NCBI RefSeq assembly: GCF_020524285.1
Contig: NZ_JAIVKX010000008.1
Coordinates: forward strand, 62,001 to 126,000
From: Alloyangia pacifica
Lineage (GTDB): Bacteria; Pseudomonadota; Alphaproteobacteria; Rhodobacterales; Rhodobacteraceae
DNA length: 64,000 nucleotides
Direction: 5' to 3'
In this document: positions 1 through 8,813 of the stretch, piece after piece
Layout of the letters: each line of letters opens with the position of its first letter
How positions within the stretch are numbered: the stretch's first letter is position 1
Notes under the pieces: generated by a model
The model's database searches: none
What the model saw: the letters and a program-made list of their open reading frames with translations, nothing else
What the model was told of the DNA's origin: nothing
Program-made: the position numbers and the translations under genes

Positions 1-1
1 C

Positions 2-1174
2 TGGGGCGAGGACATCGACGACAGCCCGCTGGTCTTCGAATCCGGCGACCGCGACGGCGTGCTGAAGCCCACCGAGCGCGGCTTCGTGCCGATGCCCTGG
101 CTCGAGGCCCCCACCGCGCTGCTGCCGATCTGGATGTTCCACGAGGGCGGCAAGCCCTACGAGGGCGACCCCCGCCACGCACTGGCGCAGGTGGTCCGCC
201 GCTACAAGAAGCACGGGCTGACCCCGGTCGTGGCGCTGGAGATGGAGTTCTTCCTGATCGACGACAGCACCCGCAAGCTGCAGGTGCCGGTCTCGCCCCG
301 CTCGGGCAAGCGCCGCAAGGCCGCCGAGGTGCTCTCGATCCGCGCGCTCGACACCTTCGACATCTTCTTCACCGATCTCTACGACGCCTGCGAGGACATG
401 GACATCCCCGCCGACACCGCCATCTCCGAGGCGGGTCTCGGGCAGTTCGAGATCAACATGATGCACCAGGACGACGCGCTGCGCGCGGCCGACGATGCCT
501 GGCTCTTCAAGATGCTGCTCAAGGGGCTGGCCCGCCGCCACGGCTTCGCCGCATCATTCATGGCGAAACCTTACGAGGATTACGCCGGCTCTGGGATGCA
601 CATGCATTTCTCGGTGCTGGACGAAGAGGGCAACAACATCTTCGACGACGGCGGGCCGAAGGGCACCGAGGTGCTGCGCCACGCCATCGGCGGCTGCGTC
701 AACGCGATGCACGACAGCACGCTGATCTTCGCGCCGCACCTCAATTCCTACGAGCGGCTGATCCCCGAGAACCATGCCCCCTGCGGCATCTCCTGGGCCT
801 ACGAGAACCGCACCGCCGCGATCCGCGTGCCCTCGGGCAGCCCGGCGGCGCGCCGAATCGAGCACCGCGTGGCGGGCGGCGACGTGAACCCCTACCTGCT
901 GATGGCCACCATCCTCGGCGCGGCGCTGATCGGCATCGAGGACGAGATGGAGCCGCCCGAGCCGATCACCGGCAATGCCTACGCGCAAGACCTGCCGCTG
1001 ATCCCGACCGACTGGGAATCGGCGATGGATGCCTTCGAGGCGAGCGAGATGATGCCGCGCATCCTGCCGCAGGAGCTGATCCGCAACCTGCTCCTGACCA
1101 AGCGCCAGGAGCAGCTCTACATGGCCGAGCTCTCGCCGCTCGAACAGGTGGAGATCTATCTCGATACGGTCTGA
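2..1174 (+). CDS. Glutamine synthetase family protein (5' end outside window)
   Basis: Glutamine synthetase-fold ligase. The reading frame is open from the first complete codon of the window with no convincing start, so the N-terminus is missing. The glutamine synthetase catalytic domain is clear: the metal-binding MEFFLID strand, GQFEINMMHQDD, the SGMHMHFSVLD loop and the arginine-rich ENRTAAIRVPSG segment. Proteins of this type (PuuA/GlnT-like) gamma-glutamylate amines such as putrescine rather than ammonia, at the cost of ATP. The following class I amidotransferase, second ligase and FAD oxidoreductase support an amine or polyamine gamma-glutamylation role (inference); the substrate cannot be read from sequence. 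Confidence 0.9.
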   Translation, partial: WGEDIDDSPLVFESGDRDGVLKPTERGFVPMPWLEAPTALLPIWMFHEGGKPYEGDPRHALAQVVRRYKKHGLTPVVALEMEFFLIDDSTRKLQVPVSPRSGKRRKAAEVLSIRALDTFDIFFTDLYDACEDMDIPADTAISEAGLGQFEINMMHQDDALRAADDAWLFKMLLKGLARRHGFAASFMAKPYEDYAGSGMHMHFSVLDEEGNNIFDDGGPKGTEVLRHAIGGCVNAMHDSTLIFAPHLNSYERLIPENHAPCGISWAYENRTAAIRVPSGSPAARRIEHRVAGGDVNPYLLMATILGAALIGIEDEMEPPEPITGNAYAQDLPLIPTDWESAMDAFEASEMMPRILPQELIRNLLLTKRQEQLYMAELSPLEQVEIYLDTV

Positions 1175-1179
1175 CGCAC

Positions 1180-1205
1180 GGCTTGCCGCATGCCTGCGGC
1201 AAGCC
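1180..1205 (+). other. Perfect 10-bp inverted repeat in the spacer
   Basis: GGCTTGCCGC and GCGGCAAGCC flank a 6-nt loop just after the stop codon of the first ligase and 33 nt before the amidotransferase start. No T-run follows, so it looks more like an mRNA-stabilising or attenuating hairpin inside an operon than a full intrinsic terminator. Confidence 0.5.
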
Positions 1206-1238
1206 TACCTTCGGGCCAGAAAAACCAACGTGTGATTC

Positions 1239-1925
1239 ATGAAAATCGGCATACTGCAGACCGGCCTCGTCCCCGCGGAACTCGCGGCCGAAACCGGTGA
1301 ATACCCCGCCTTCTTCGCCCGCCTCCTAGGCGGCTACGGCTTCGACTTCGAAAGCTGGTCCGTGGTGAACGGCGAGTTCCCCGAAGGCGCCGAGGCGGCG
1401 GACGGCTGGCTCATCACCGGCTCGCGCCACGGCGCCTATGAAGACCACCCCTGGATCCCGCCGCTCGAGCAGCTGATCCGCGAAATCTACGCGCAGGGTC
1501 GCCCGCTGATCGGCGTGTGCTTCGGCCACCAGATCATCGCGCAGGCGCTCGGCGGCAAGGTCGAGAAGCACCCCGGCGGCTGGGTCGTCGGCCCGACCAC
1601 CTACCGCTTCAAGGACGGGCAGCAAAAGGTGATCAACGCCTGGCACCAGGACCAGGTCACCGAGCTGCCGAAGGGCGCCGAGGTCGTGGCCAGCTCGGAC
1701 TTCTGCGACTACGCCGCCCTGCTCTACCCGGGCCACGCCTACACCGTGCAGCCCCACCCCGAATTCAATGACGATTACACCCGCGCGCTGCTCGAGACCC
1801 GCGGCCCAGGCGTGGTGCCGCAGGACCGGCTCGACGCCGCGGGCAAGGCGCTCGGCACGCCGCTGGACCAGCGCGCCCTCGCCGATCAATTCGCGCATTT
1901 CTTCAAGCAAAAGGCTCTCGCATGA
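1239..1925 (+). CDS. Class I glutamine amidotransferase (GMP synthase-like)
   Basis: A 228-residue stand-alone GATase1 domain. The nucleophile elbow GVCFGHQII carries Cys94, and QPHPEF carries His173 and Glu175, so the Cys-His-Glu triad is complete. It resembles GMPS-like glutaminases rather than the PuuD C26 type. Placed between two glutamine synthetase-like ligases, it probably hydrolyses a gamma-glutamyl intermediate or product of the pathway (inference). Its last four bases overlap the next ATG (ATGA), indicating translational coupling with the second ligase. Confidence 0.85.
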   Translation: MKIGILQTGLVPAELAAETGEYPAFFARLLGGYGFDFESWSVVNGEFPEGAEAADGWLITGSRHGAYEDHPWIPPLEQLIREIYAQGRPLIGVCFGHQIIAQALGGKVEKHPGGWVVGPTTYRFKDGQQKVINAWHQDQVTELPKGAEVVASSDFCDYAALLYPGHAYTVQPHPEFNDDYTRALLETRGPGVVPQDRLDAAGKALGTPLDQRALADQFAHFFKQKALA

Positions 1926-3286
1926 CCGAGGACTGGACCAACCAGCTTCCGCAACCCGCCACCGCCTATCTCGAAGGGCGGCGGCTCGACGAGGTCGAAT
2001 GCGTGATCGCCGACCTGCCCGGCATTGCCCGCGGCAAGGCCGTGCCGGCCTCGAAGTTCGCCCGTCAGGATTATTTCCACCTGCCCGAGTCGATCTTCTA
2101 CCAGACCATCACCGGCGACTGGGGCGAGGCGGCGGACGAGAACGTCGGCTTCATCGAGCGCGACATGATCCTGCGCCCGGACATGAGCACCGCCACCGCC
2201 GCGCCCTGGACCGCGGACTGGACGCTGCAAGTGATCCACGACGCCTTCGACCGCAAGGGCGAGCCCGTTCCCGCCGCGCCGCGCAACGTGCTGAAGCGCG
2301 TCGTCGAGCTCTACCGCAAGCAGGGCTGGGAGCCCGTCGTGGCGCCCGAGATGGAATTCTTCCTGGTGGCGCGCAACGTCGATCCGGCCAAGGACATCAA
2401 GCCGATGATGGGCCGCTCGGGCCGCCCCGCCGCCGCCCGCCAGGCCTATTCGATGACCGCGGTCGACGAGTTCGGCCCGGTGATCGACGACATCTACGAC
2501 TTCGCCGAGGCGCAGGGATTCGAGATCGACGGCATCACCCAGGAAGGCGGCGCCGGTCAGCTCGAGATCAACCTGCAGCACGGCGATCCGGTGAAGCTCG
2601 CCGATGAGATCTTCTACTTCAAGCGGCTGATCCGCGAGGCGGCGCTGCGCCACGACTGCTTTGCCACCTTCATGGCCAAGCCGATCGCCGACGAGCCCGG
2701 CTCGGCGATGCACATCCATCACTCGGTGATGGACATCGAGACCGGCCGCAACATCTTCTCCGGCCCGGCCGGTGGTGAGACCGACGCCTTCTTCCACTTC
2801 ATCGGCGGGCTTCAGGCCTACCTGCCCGCGGCAATCGCGGTGCTGGCGCCCTACGTCAACAGCTACCGCCGCTACGTGCGCGACAGCGCCGCGCCGATCA
2901 ACCTCGAATGGGGCCGCGACAACCGCACCACCGGCATCCGCATCCCGATCTCGGGCCCGGCGGCGCGGCGGGTCGAGAACCGCCTCGCGGGGATGGACTG
3001 CAACCCCTACCTCGGCATCGCCGCCTCGCTGGCCTGCGGCTATCTGGGGCTGATGGAGGAGCGGCGCCCGTCGAAGCAGTTCCGCGGCGACGCCTACGAG
3101 GGCGAGGGCGACATCCCCCGCGTGCTCGGCCAGGCGCTGGATATCTTCGACGAGGCGACCAAGCTGCACGAGGTGCTGGGGCCGGAATTCGCCCGCGTCT
3201 ACTCGATCGTGAAGCGCACCGAGTACGAGGAGTTCCTCGCGGTGATCTCGCCCTGGGAACGTGAGCACCTGCTGCTCAACGTCTGA
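1922..3286 (+). CDS. Glutamine synthetase family protein (second copy)
   Basis: A full-length 454-residue ligase of the PuuA/GlnT-like branch. An N-terminal beta-grasp region (about residues 15-110) contains RGKAVPASKF; the catalytic domain has MEFFLVARN, GQLEINLQHGD, GSAMHIHHSVMD and DNRTTGIRIP. It is clearly divergent from the first copy, so the two ligases probably differ in substrate rather than being a recent duplication. The start overlaps the amidotransferase stop by 4 bp. Expected reaction: ATP-dependent gamma-glutamylation of an amine (putrescine, ethanolamine or another); the actual substrate is unknown. Confidence 0.9.
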   Translation: MTEDWTNQLPQPATAYLEGRRLDEVECVIADLPGIARGKAVPASKFARQDYFHLPESIFYQTITGDWGEAADENVGFIERDMILRPDMSTATAAPWTADWTLQVIHDAFDRKGEPVPAAPRNVLKRVVELYRKQGWEPVVAPEMEFFLVARNVDPAKDIKPMMGRSGRPAAARQAYSMTAVDEFGPVIDDIYDFAEAQGFEIDGITQEGGAGQLEINLQHGDPVKLADEIFYFKRLIREAALRHDCFATFMAKPIADEPGSAMHIHHSVMDIETGRNIFSGPAGGETDAFFHFIGGLQAYLPAAIAVLAPYVNSYRRYVRDSAAPINLEWGRDNRTTGIRIPISGPAARRVENRLAGMDCNPYLGIAASLACGYLGLMEERRPSKQFRGDAYEGEGDIPRVLGQALDIFDEATKLHEVLGPEFARVYSIVKRTEYEEFLAVISPWEREHLLLNV

Positions 3287-3308
3287 GCGGACCCGGCCGC
3301 AGGAGGTT

Positions 3309-3360
3309 TCGGGGGCTCCGTCCCCGGCCCCCCGGGACAATTGTGTCTAGACGAATGAAG
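3309..3360 (+). repeat. Dispersed intergenic repeat, copy 1
   Basis: A GC-rich inverted motif (GGGGGCTCCGTCCCC) is followed by CCCGGGACAATTG and TCTAGACGAATGAAG. The same two-part structure recurs at about 11303, 32323, 38731, 40956 and 48457, with one half-element type also at 56679. It lies between the second ligase and the FAD oxidoreductase, whose ribosome-binding site begins directly after it. Confidence 0.6.
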
Positions 3361-3374
3361 GAAGGGGGCGCGGC

Positions 3375-4676
3375 ATGGACCTGCTGTTCTCGAATGATCG
3401 CCGGGGGGAGTACCCGCAGAGCTGGTACGCCGCGACCTCGGACATGCTGCCGCCCTTCCCCAAGCTCGAGGGCGAGGCGCGGGCCGATGTCTGCATCATC
3501 GGCGGCGGCTACACCGGCCTGTCGGCGGCGCTGCACCTCGCCGAGGCGGGGCTGGACGTGGCGCTCCTGGAGGCGCACCGGGTCGGCTTCGGCGCCTCGG
3601 GGCGTAACGGCGGGCAACTCGGCTCGGGGCAGCGGCAGGACCAGGTCAGCCTCGAGAAGATGGTCGGCGCGGCCAATGCCCGGGTGCTCTGGGACCTGGG
3701 CGAAGAGGCCAAGGCGCTGTGCCGGTCGCTGATCGCCGAGCATGACATCGACTGCTACCTGCGCGACGGCGTCGCCTGGTGCGGCTCGTCCAAGAGCGAC
3801 GTGCAGCACCTGCACCACTACGCCGAGCACATGGGCGAGACATACGGCTACGAGATCGAGACGCTGGATCGCGAGGCCTTCCACGCACTCTGCCCCTCCC
3901 CCGACTACCGCGGCGGCGTGCTCGACATGGGCGCGGCGCATCTGCACCCGCTGCGCTTCGCGCTGGGGCTGGCGAAGGCCGCCGCCGGCGCCGGGGCGCG
4001 CATCTACGAGACCAGCCACGTCGAAAGCGTCGAGCAGGGCCGCGAGGTGCTGATCCATACCGGCAGCGGCACGCTGCGCGCGGGCCAGGTGATCTTCGCC
4101 TGCAACGGCTACCTCGGCGGGCTGGAACCGAAAGTCGCGGCCAAGGTCATGCCGATCAACAACTTCGTCGTTGCCACCGAGCCGCTCGGCGAGCGCACCC
4201 GCGAGGTGCTGACCCGCGACGTCGCAGTGGCGGATTCCAAGTTCGTGGTGAACTACTTCCGGCTCAGCCACGACGGGCGGTTGCTGTTCGGCGGCGGCGA
4301 GAGCTACGGCTACCGCTTCCCCGGCGACATCAAGGCGCTGGTGCGCAAGCCGATGCTGGAGATCTTCCCCCAGCTCGAAGACGTGAAGATCGACTACGCC
4401 TGGGGCGGCACGCTGGCGATCACCATGAAGCGCCTGCCGCTGCTGGCCCGGCTCGCGCCCAACGTGCTGACCGCCTCGGGCTACTCCGGCCACGGCGTCG
4501 GCACCGCGGTGCACGCCGGGCGGCTGCTGGCCGAGGCGGTGCGCGGACAATCCGCAGGGTTCGACGCCATGGCGGCGCTGCCGGTGCCCGGCTTCCCCGG
4601 CGGCGCCGCGCTGCGCTCTCCGCTGCTGGCGCTGGCGATGAGCTGGTACGCGCTGCGCGATCGCCTCGGCTTCTGA
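3375..4676 (+). CDS. FAD-dependent amine oxidoreductase (PuuB/OrdL-like)
   Basis: A 433-residue DAO-family flavoprotein. The Rossmann dinucleotide motif VCIIGGGYTGLSAAL lies near residues 37-52 and is followed by the family signature GASGRNGGQ; the C-terminal FAD contact GYSGHGVGTA is near residue 375. Relatives oxidise gamma-glutamylputrescine or secondary amines and produce H2O2 and an aldehyde. Gene order after two gamma-glutamyl ligases and an amidotransferase fits a Puu-like catabolic cluster. A GGAAGGGGG stretch provides the ribosome-binding site; an intrinsic terminator follows the stop. Confidence 0.88.
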   Translation: MDLLFSNDRRGEYPQSWYAATSDMLPPFPKLEGEARADVCIIGGGYTGLSAALHLAEAGLDVALLEAHRVGFGASGRNGGQLGSGQRQDQVSLEKMVGAANARVLWDLGEEAKALCRSLIAEHDIDCYLRDGVAWCGSSKSDVQHLHHYAEHMGETYGYEIETLDREAFHALCPSPDYRGGVLDMGAAHLHPLRFALGLAKAAAGAGARIYETSHVESVEQGREVLIHTGSGTLRAGQVIFACNGYLGGLEPKVAAKVMPINNFVVATEPLGERTREVLTRDVAVADSKFVVNYFRLSHDGRLLFGGGESYGYRFPGDIKALVRKPMLEIFPQLEDVKIDYAWGGTLAITMKRLPLLARLAPNVLTASGYSGHGVGTAVHAGRLLAEAVRGQSAGFDAMAALPVPGFPGGAALRSPLLALAMSWYALRDRLGF

Positions 4677-4700
4677 GAGAGAACCCGCTCACGTCTTCGC

Positions 4701-4726
4701 AAGGCCCTCCTGTCGGGGGGCCTTTT
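4701..4726 (+). terminator. Intrinsic terminator after the amine-oxidation cluster
   Basis: AAGGCCCTCC, loop TGTC, GGGGGGCCTT, then TTC. The strong stem and short T-run end the transcript of the cluster before the separately promoted aminotransferase gene. Confidence 0.75.
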
Positions 4727-4788
4727 CACTTGGCTGTCATAGTTACAGTGTTTAAGTTTTTCCAAAGAAACAATTTGGGTTTAGTGAT

Positions 4789-6000
4789 ATGAGCAGCCTT
4801 CCCAACATGCATGATGCGGAGCCCATTCCGGCCGAGGCCCGCGCCGAGATCGACCGCCTGCTGCTGTCCGGCGACCTCTTCCGCTACACCGCGCCCGAGG
4901 ATGCGCCCGTCGCCCTGCTCGAGCGCGAGTTCGCCGCCCTGCTGGGCAGCAAATACGCGCTGGCCGTGTCGAGCTGCTCCGCCGCGCTCTTCCTGTCGCT
5001 GAAGGCGCTGGATCTGCCGCGCGGCGCGAAGGTGCTGATCCCCGGCTTCACCTTTGCCGCGGTGCCCTCCTCGATCGTGCATGCGGATTGCGTGCCGGTG
5101 CTCTGCGAGGTCGGCGAGAACTACCGCATCGACATGGCCGATTTCGAGGCCAAGCTGGACGGCGTCAGCGCAGTGATCGTCAGCCACATGCGCGGCCACA
5201 CCTCCGACATGGACGCGATCCTGGCGCTCTGCGACGCCCGCGGCCTGCCGGTGATCGAGGACGCGGCGCATTCGCTCGGCACCAAATGGGCGGGGCGCAA
5301 CATCGGCACGCTGGGCCGGGTCGGCTGCTTCTCGTTCCAGAGCTACAAGCTGGTCAACGCCGGTGAAGGCGGCATCCTGATCACCGACGACGCCGAACTG
5401 GTGGCGCGAGCGGTGATCCTCTCGGGCGCCTACGAGCACAATTGGCGCAAGCACATGGCGCCGGGCGACAATACCTCCGAGCTGGAAGAGGCCTTTGCCC
5501 GCTGGCAGAACCGCCTGCCGCTCTACAACCTGCGCCTGTCGAACCTCGCTGCCGCGGTGATCCGCCCGCAACTGGCCCATGTCGCGCGCCGGGTGCGCGA
5601 CGGGCGCCGCAACCACGACCACGTGGCGGCGATCCTGAACCGCTCGCCCTGGATCGAGGTGCCGGACAAGCTGGCGCCGGAAGAGCGCGCACCGGATTCG
5701 CTGCAGTTCAACCTCGCCGGGATGAGCGCCGAGGACATGCGCGCCTTCATCGCCGCGGCCGAGGCGGGCGGCGTGAAGGTGCAGCTCTTCGGGCTGTCGA
5801 CCGACAATGCCCGCGCCTTTTGGAACTGGCAGTTCCTCGACGATCTGCCCGAGTTGCCGCGCACCCGTGCCATGCTCGAGCGCGCCTGCGACACCCGCCT
5901 GCCCGCCCGGCTCACCCTCGCCGAATGCGAGGCGGTGGCCGAGGTTCTCGTGAGCGCCGCCGACAGCGTCATGGGACCGCTGCGCGCCTACGGCACCTGA
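4789..6000 (+). CDS. DegT/DnrJ/EryC1/StrS family PLP aminotransferase
   Basis: A 403-residue fold-type I PLP enzyme. The Schiff-base lysine is in FSFQSYKLVNAGEGG (about residue 188), the family hallmark; EDAAHSLG supplies the cofactor-ring aspartate. Relatives make amino sugars or cyclitols for polysaccharides and antibiotics, but no sugar-nucleotide gene is adjacent, so the substrate is unknown. The 60 nt before the ATG are markedly AT-rich compared with the surroundings and lack a good Shine-Dalgarno sequence. The gene ends inside the last codons of the convergent transporter (13-bp overlap). Confidence 0.85.
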   Translation: MSSLPNMHDAEPIPAEARAEIDRLLLSGDLFRYTAPEDAPVALLEREFAALLGSKYALAVSSCSAALFLSLKALDLPRGAKVLIPGFTFAAVPSSIVHADCVPVLCEVGENYRIDMADFEAKLDGVSAVIVSHMRGHTSDMDAILALCDARGLPVIEDAAHSLGTKWAGRNIGTLGRVGCFSFQSYKLVNAGEGGILITDDAELVARAVILSGAYEHNWRKHMAPGDNTSELEEAFARWQNRLPLYNLRLSNLAAAVIRPQLAHVARRVRDGRRNHDHVAAILNRSPWIEVPDKLAPEERAPDSLQFNLAGMSAEDMRAFIAAAEAGGVKVQLFGLSTDNARAFWNWQFLDDLPELPRTRAMLERACDTRLPARLTLAECEAVAEVLVSAADSVMGPLRAYGT

Positions 6001-6938
6001 GCCTTCGACGGTGACGCGGCGGGCGGCCTGCGGCGCAGACGTGCCAGCAGCCGCCCGTCGGTCACCACCAATCCGGCGGCGATGATGCCGAGGCCGAGGT
6101 AGACTCCCGCCGGAAGTTGCTCGCCGAGGAAGATGCGCCCGAAGACGATGGCGAAGGGCGGGATCAGCAGCGTCACCAGCATCAGGTTCGCCGCCCCCGC
6201 GCGGGCGAGAATGGCGAAGTAGAGGATGAAGGCCAGCGCGGTCGCCAGCAGCGACAACCCCAGCAGCACGGCCCAGACCCGCGGCGCGTAATCGAGCGCC
6301 GGCACCCCGTCCTGCCAGATCACCAGCGGCAGCATGATCGCCGCGCTGCCCGCCAGCATGCCGAAGGCATTGGCCAGCGGCGGCTGCCCGGCGAGGCGCA
6401 GCTTGCCCCAGACGCTGGCCAGCGAATAGCTCAGCGCCGCCAGCAGCACCGCCCCCTGCCCGAGGTTGCGCGGATCGAGCGTGGTCAGCCGGTCCGGCCC
6501 GATCACCACCGCCACACCGGCCAGACCGAGCGCCGCCCCGGCCAGCTTGCGCCAGCTCAACCGCTCGTCGCGCAGCAACAGCCCGGCCACCACCGCGCCC
6601 AGAACGCCGGTCGAGGCGTTGAGGATCGCCGCAAGCCCGCTCTCGATATGGGTCTGGCCCCAGAAGATCAGCGTGAAGGGCAGCGCGTTGTTGAGCCCGC
6701 CCATCACCAGGTAGGCGCCCCAGAGCCGCGCCGATCGCGGCACCTTCAGCCCGCGCAGCCGCAGCACCAGCCAAAGCGCCACCGCGGCGATCACCACTCG
6801 GTGCAGCGTCACCTGCATCGGGCTGAGTTCGGTCAGGGCGATCTCGGCAAAGAGGAAGGTGCTGCCCCAGAGCGCGGCCAGCGCGAGCAGCAGCAGGGCC
6901 GAGAGGCGGTCGATGCGGAGGGAGGGTGCGGTGCTCAT
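5988..6938 (-). CDS. EamA/DMT family transporter
   Basis: A 316-residue protein with about ten hydrophobic helices and two EamA repeats, typical of inner-membrane exporters of amino acids or small metabolites. The first helix includes LALAALWGSTFLF, a frequent DMT opening. The chosen ATG (MSTAPSLRIDRL) sits just before helix 1; an upstream ATG at 7001 would add 21 basic residues without transmembrane character. It converges with the DegT gene, overlapping it by 13 bp. Substrate not predictable. Confidence 0.87.
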   Translation of the reverse strand: MSTAPSLRIDRLSALLLLALAALWGSTFLFAEIALTELSPMQVTLHRVVIAAVALWLVLRLRGLKVPRSARLWGAYLVMGGLNNALPFTLIFWGQTHIESGLAAILNASTGVLGAVVAGLLLRDERLSWRKLAGAALGLAGVAVVIGPDRLTTLDPRNLGQGAVLLAALSYSLASVWGKLRLAGQPPLANAFGMLAGSAAIMLPLVIWQDGVPALDYAPRVWAVLLGLSLLATALAFILYFAILARAGAANLMLVTLLIPPFAIVFGRIFLGEQLPAGVYLGLGIIAAGLVVTDGRLLARLRRRPPAASPSKAQVP

Positions 6939-7047
6939 GGCCTTCCATAGCCGCAAGCCGCGGGCATGGGAAATCCGGATCCTGCGCAAAGCGAAGACCA
7001 CTCTACGGAAGCGAGACCCCTTCGGCCCGCACCTGCCGGAAACACAT

Positions 7048-7065
7048 CGGGCCCCGAAGGGCCCG
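7048..7065 (-). terminator. Hairpin terminator downstream of phaR
   Basis: CGGGCCC and GGGCCCG flank CGAA (a UUCG tetraloop on the transcribed strand), 6 nt past the phaR stop. Only a weak T-rich tail follows on the minus strand. Confidence 0.6.
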
Positions 7066-7070
7066 CCGCG

Positions 7071-7628
7071 TCACTTGTCCATTTTCGAGAGCTTCTGCTG
7101 CAATTCGGCGAGCTGCTTCTTTATCGCCGCGAGGTCTTCCTCGCTCTCGGCCGCCGGCTCTTCCTTGCCGGGTCCGGACCAGTTCGCGCCGACGTTGCCG
7201 GTCATCGCCTTGAGAAAGGCTTCCTGCTGCGCCTGCATCGCCTCGAGCCCCGGTATCTTCGGCATCATGGGGTTCATCTGGCTCATGCTGTCGGCCCATT
7301 TGCTCTGGCTCTCGCGGAACATCTCGAAGCTCGCCGCCAGGAACTGCGGCACCGCCGAAGTGGCCTGCGTGGTGTAGCTGCGCACGAGGTCGGTCAGCAC
7401 GTTGATCGGCAGAACGCTCTCGCCGCGGCTCTCGTGCTCGGCGACGATCTGCAGCAGGTACTGACGGGTCAGGTCATCGCCCGACTTGAGATCGACGATC
7501 TGCACGTCGCGCCCGTCCCGGATGAAACCCGAGATATCCTCGAGCGTCACGTAGTCGCTGGTCTCGGTATTGTAGAGCCGCCGGCTCGCATAGCGCTTGA
7601 TCAGCAGCGGTTTTTCCTTGTCGGCCAC
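7071..7628 (-). CDS. phaR: Polyhydroxyalkanoate synthesis repressor PhaR
   Basis: The 185-residue product carries the conserved N-terminal PHB/PHA-accumulation DNA-binding domain (IKRYASRRLYNTETSDYVTL) and a second conserved block (SGDDLTRQYLLQIV), with a C-terminal coiled-coil tail. PhaR represses phasin and its own gene and is released by binding nascent polyhydroxyalkanoate. The start is set at a GTG with a GGAGG 7 nt upstream; an earlier in-frame GTG at 7646 would place that Shine-Dalgarno sequence inside the gene. The phaC/phaP genes are not in the window. Confidence 0.92.
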   Translation of the reverse strand: MADKEKPLLIKRYASRRLYNTETSDYVTLEDISGFIRDGRDVQIVDLKSGDDLTRQYLLQIVAEHESRGESVLPINVLTDLVRSYTTQATSAVPQFLAASFEMFRESQSKWADSMSQMNPMMPKIPGLEAMQAQQEAFLKAMTGNVGANWSGPGKEEPAAESEEDLAAIKKQLAELQQKLSKMDK

Positions 7629-7763
7629 GACAGTGCCTCCCTCCACGAAGAGCTGGAGAAAAGCCTATGCGAGTGCAGAAAAAAAGAAAAGCATCAGTTT
7701 CACTGGCACTTGCCGGGCGCGCGGCCGGAATTTGCTGCGCCGCGGCCCGGCAAATGCTGCAAC

Positions 7764-7777
7764 ATGCTGCGCAGCAT
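7764..7777 (-). promoter_or_regulatory. Palindrome upstream of phaR, possible PhaR operator
   Basis: ATGCTGCGCAGCAT is a perfect 14-bp palindrome in a TGC-rich stretch (ATGCTGCAACATGCTGC just before it), 136 nt upstream of the phaR start. PhaR of Paracoccus is reported to bind TGC-rich CTGC/GCAG dyads and to autoregulate. The site also covers the stop of the upstream oxidoreductase gene. Assignment is inference from motif and position. Confidence 0.4.
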
Positions 7778-8751
7778 CACCCCTGCGGCGACGCGGCGAA
7801 GATACGGTCGACGAACTTCTGGGTCCCGCGGCAGAACTCCAGGGGCAGCGGGTAGTCGGCCTCGCCCTTCACCGTGGCATTGAACGCCTCGACCTGCAGT
7901 ACGTAGTGATTCTCGGCGGGCCAGCGCCAAACCCGCGTCTCGAGCCCCGGCCCGTGCAGATGCAGCTCTGCCTGACCGAAGACCTGCACGTTGAACGGCA
8001 CCGGCAGGCGCATCACCGCCTTGGTGCCATGCAGCACGATCTCCTGCCAGGGGGCAGCACGGGTCGACACGCGACCGGTGTAGATGAAGCCCGGGAAGCG
8101 CGCCATGACATGCGCCGAGGCATCCACCTCGTTCTGCCAATCGATCTCGGCGGCGAGGATCTCGCCCGGCTCCTGCCCGGTGATCAGCCGGATCGAGCCG
8201 AAGGCATAGACGCCGATATCGCGCAGCGCGCCGCCACCGACCGCGGCCTGGTTGCGGATATTGCCGAGGTCATCGTTGTAAAAGCTGTGGCTGCTGTCGA
8301 CCCGAACCAGATCCCCGATCTCGCCCGCCTGCAACAGCTCGCGCGCCTTGGCGAACTGCGGGTGATGCGCGACCATCCAGGCCTCGGCCACCAGCTTGCC
8401 GGAGGATTGGCGCACCGCGATCAGCTCGTCGATCTCTTCGGCCTTCATCGCGATGGGCTTCTCGCACAGCACGTGCTTGCCCGCTTCGGCGGCCTTGCGC
8501 GTCCATTCGACGTGCAGGCTGTTGGGCAGCGGGATGTAGACCGCGTCGATCTCCGGGTCAGCCAGCAGCGCCTCGTAGTTCTCGTGCACCTTCAGACCGG
8601 GGGCGAAGGCGGCGAAATCCGCGGCCTTCTCCGCCCTCGAGGTCGCAATGGCGCTCAGCGCGCCACCGCGAGCGGCGTGGATCGCCGGGCCCATGTGGTT
8701 CTTCGCGAAATTGGCGGCGCCGAGGATGCCCCATCTGACGTGGTCGGCCAT
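7777..8751 (-). CDS. Gfo/Idh/MocA family NAD(P)-dependent oxidoreductase
   Basis: A 324-residue protein with the N-terminal Rossmann motif WGILGAANFAK (residues 7-17), the active-site HVLCEKPIA with the family EKP lysine (about residue 98), and the C-terminal alpha/beta substrate domain containing GGGALRDIGVYA. Members oxidise or reduce sugars, inositols or dihydrodiols. The genomic context (rpoH, phaR) gives no substrate clue. GGGAAGAG precedes the ATG. Confidence 0.88.
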   Translation of the reverse strand: MADHVRWGILGAANFAKNHMGPAIHAARGGALSAIATSRAEKAADFAAFAPGLKVHENYEALLADPEIDAVYIPLPNSLHVEWTRKAAEAGKHVLCEKPIAMKAEEIDELIAVRQSSGKLVAEAWMVAHHPQFAKARELLQAGEIGDLVRVDSSHSFYNDDLGNIRNQAAVGGGALRDIGVYAFGSIRLITGQEPGEILAAEIDWQNEVDASAHVMARFPGFIYTGRVSTRAAPWQEIVLHGTKAVMRLPVPFNVQVFGQAELHLHGPGLETRVWRWPAENHYVLQVEAFNATVKGEADYPLPLEFCRGTQKFVDRIFAASPQG

Positions 8752-8813
8752 GGTCTCTTCCCTTGCTGTGTCGCCGCGGATGGTAGCGCGTCACGAGACA
8801 CCCGCAAGCGAAA

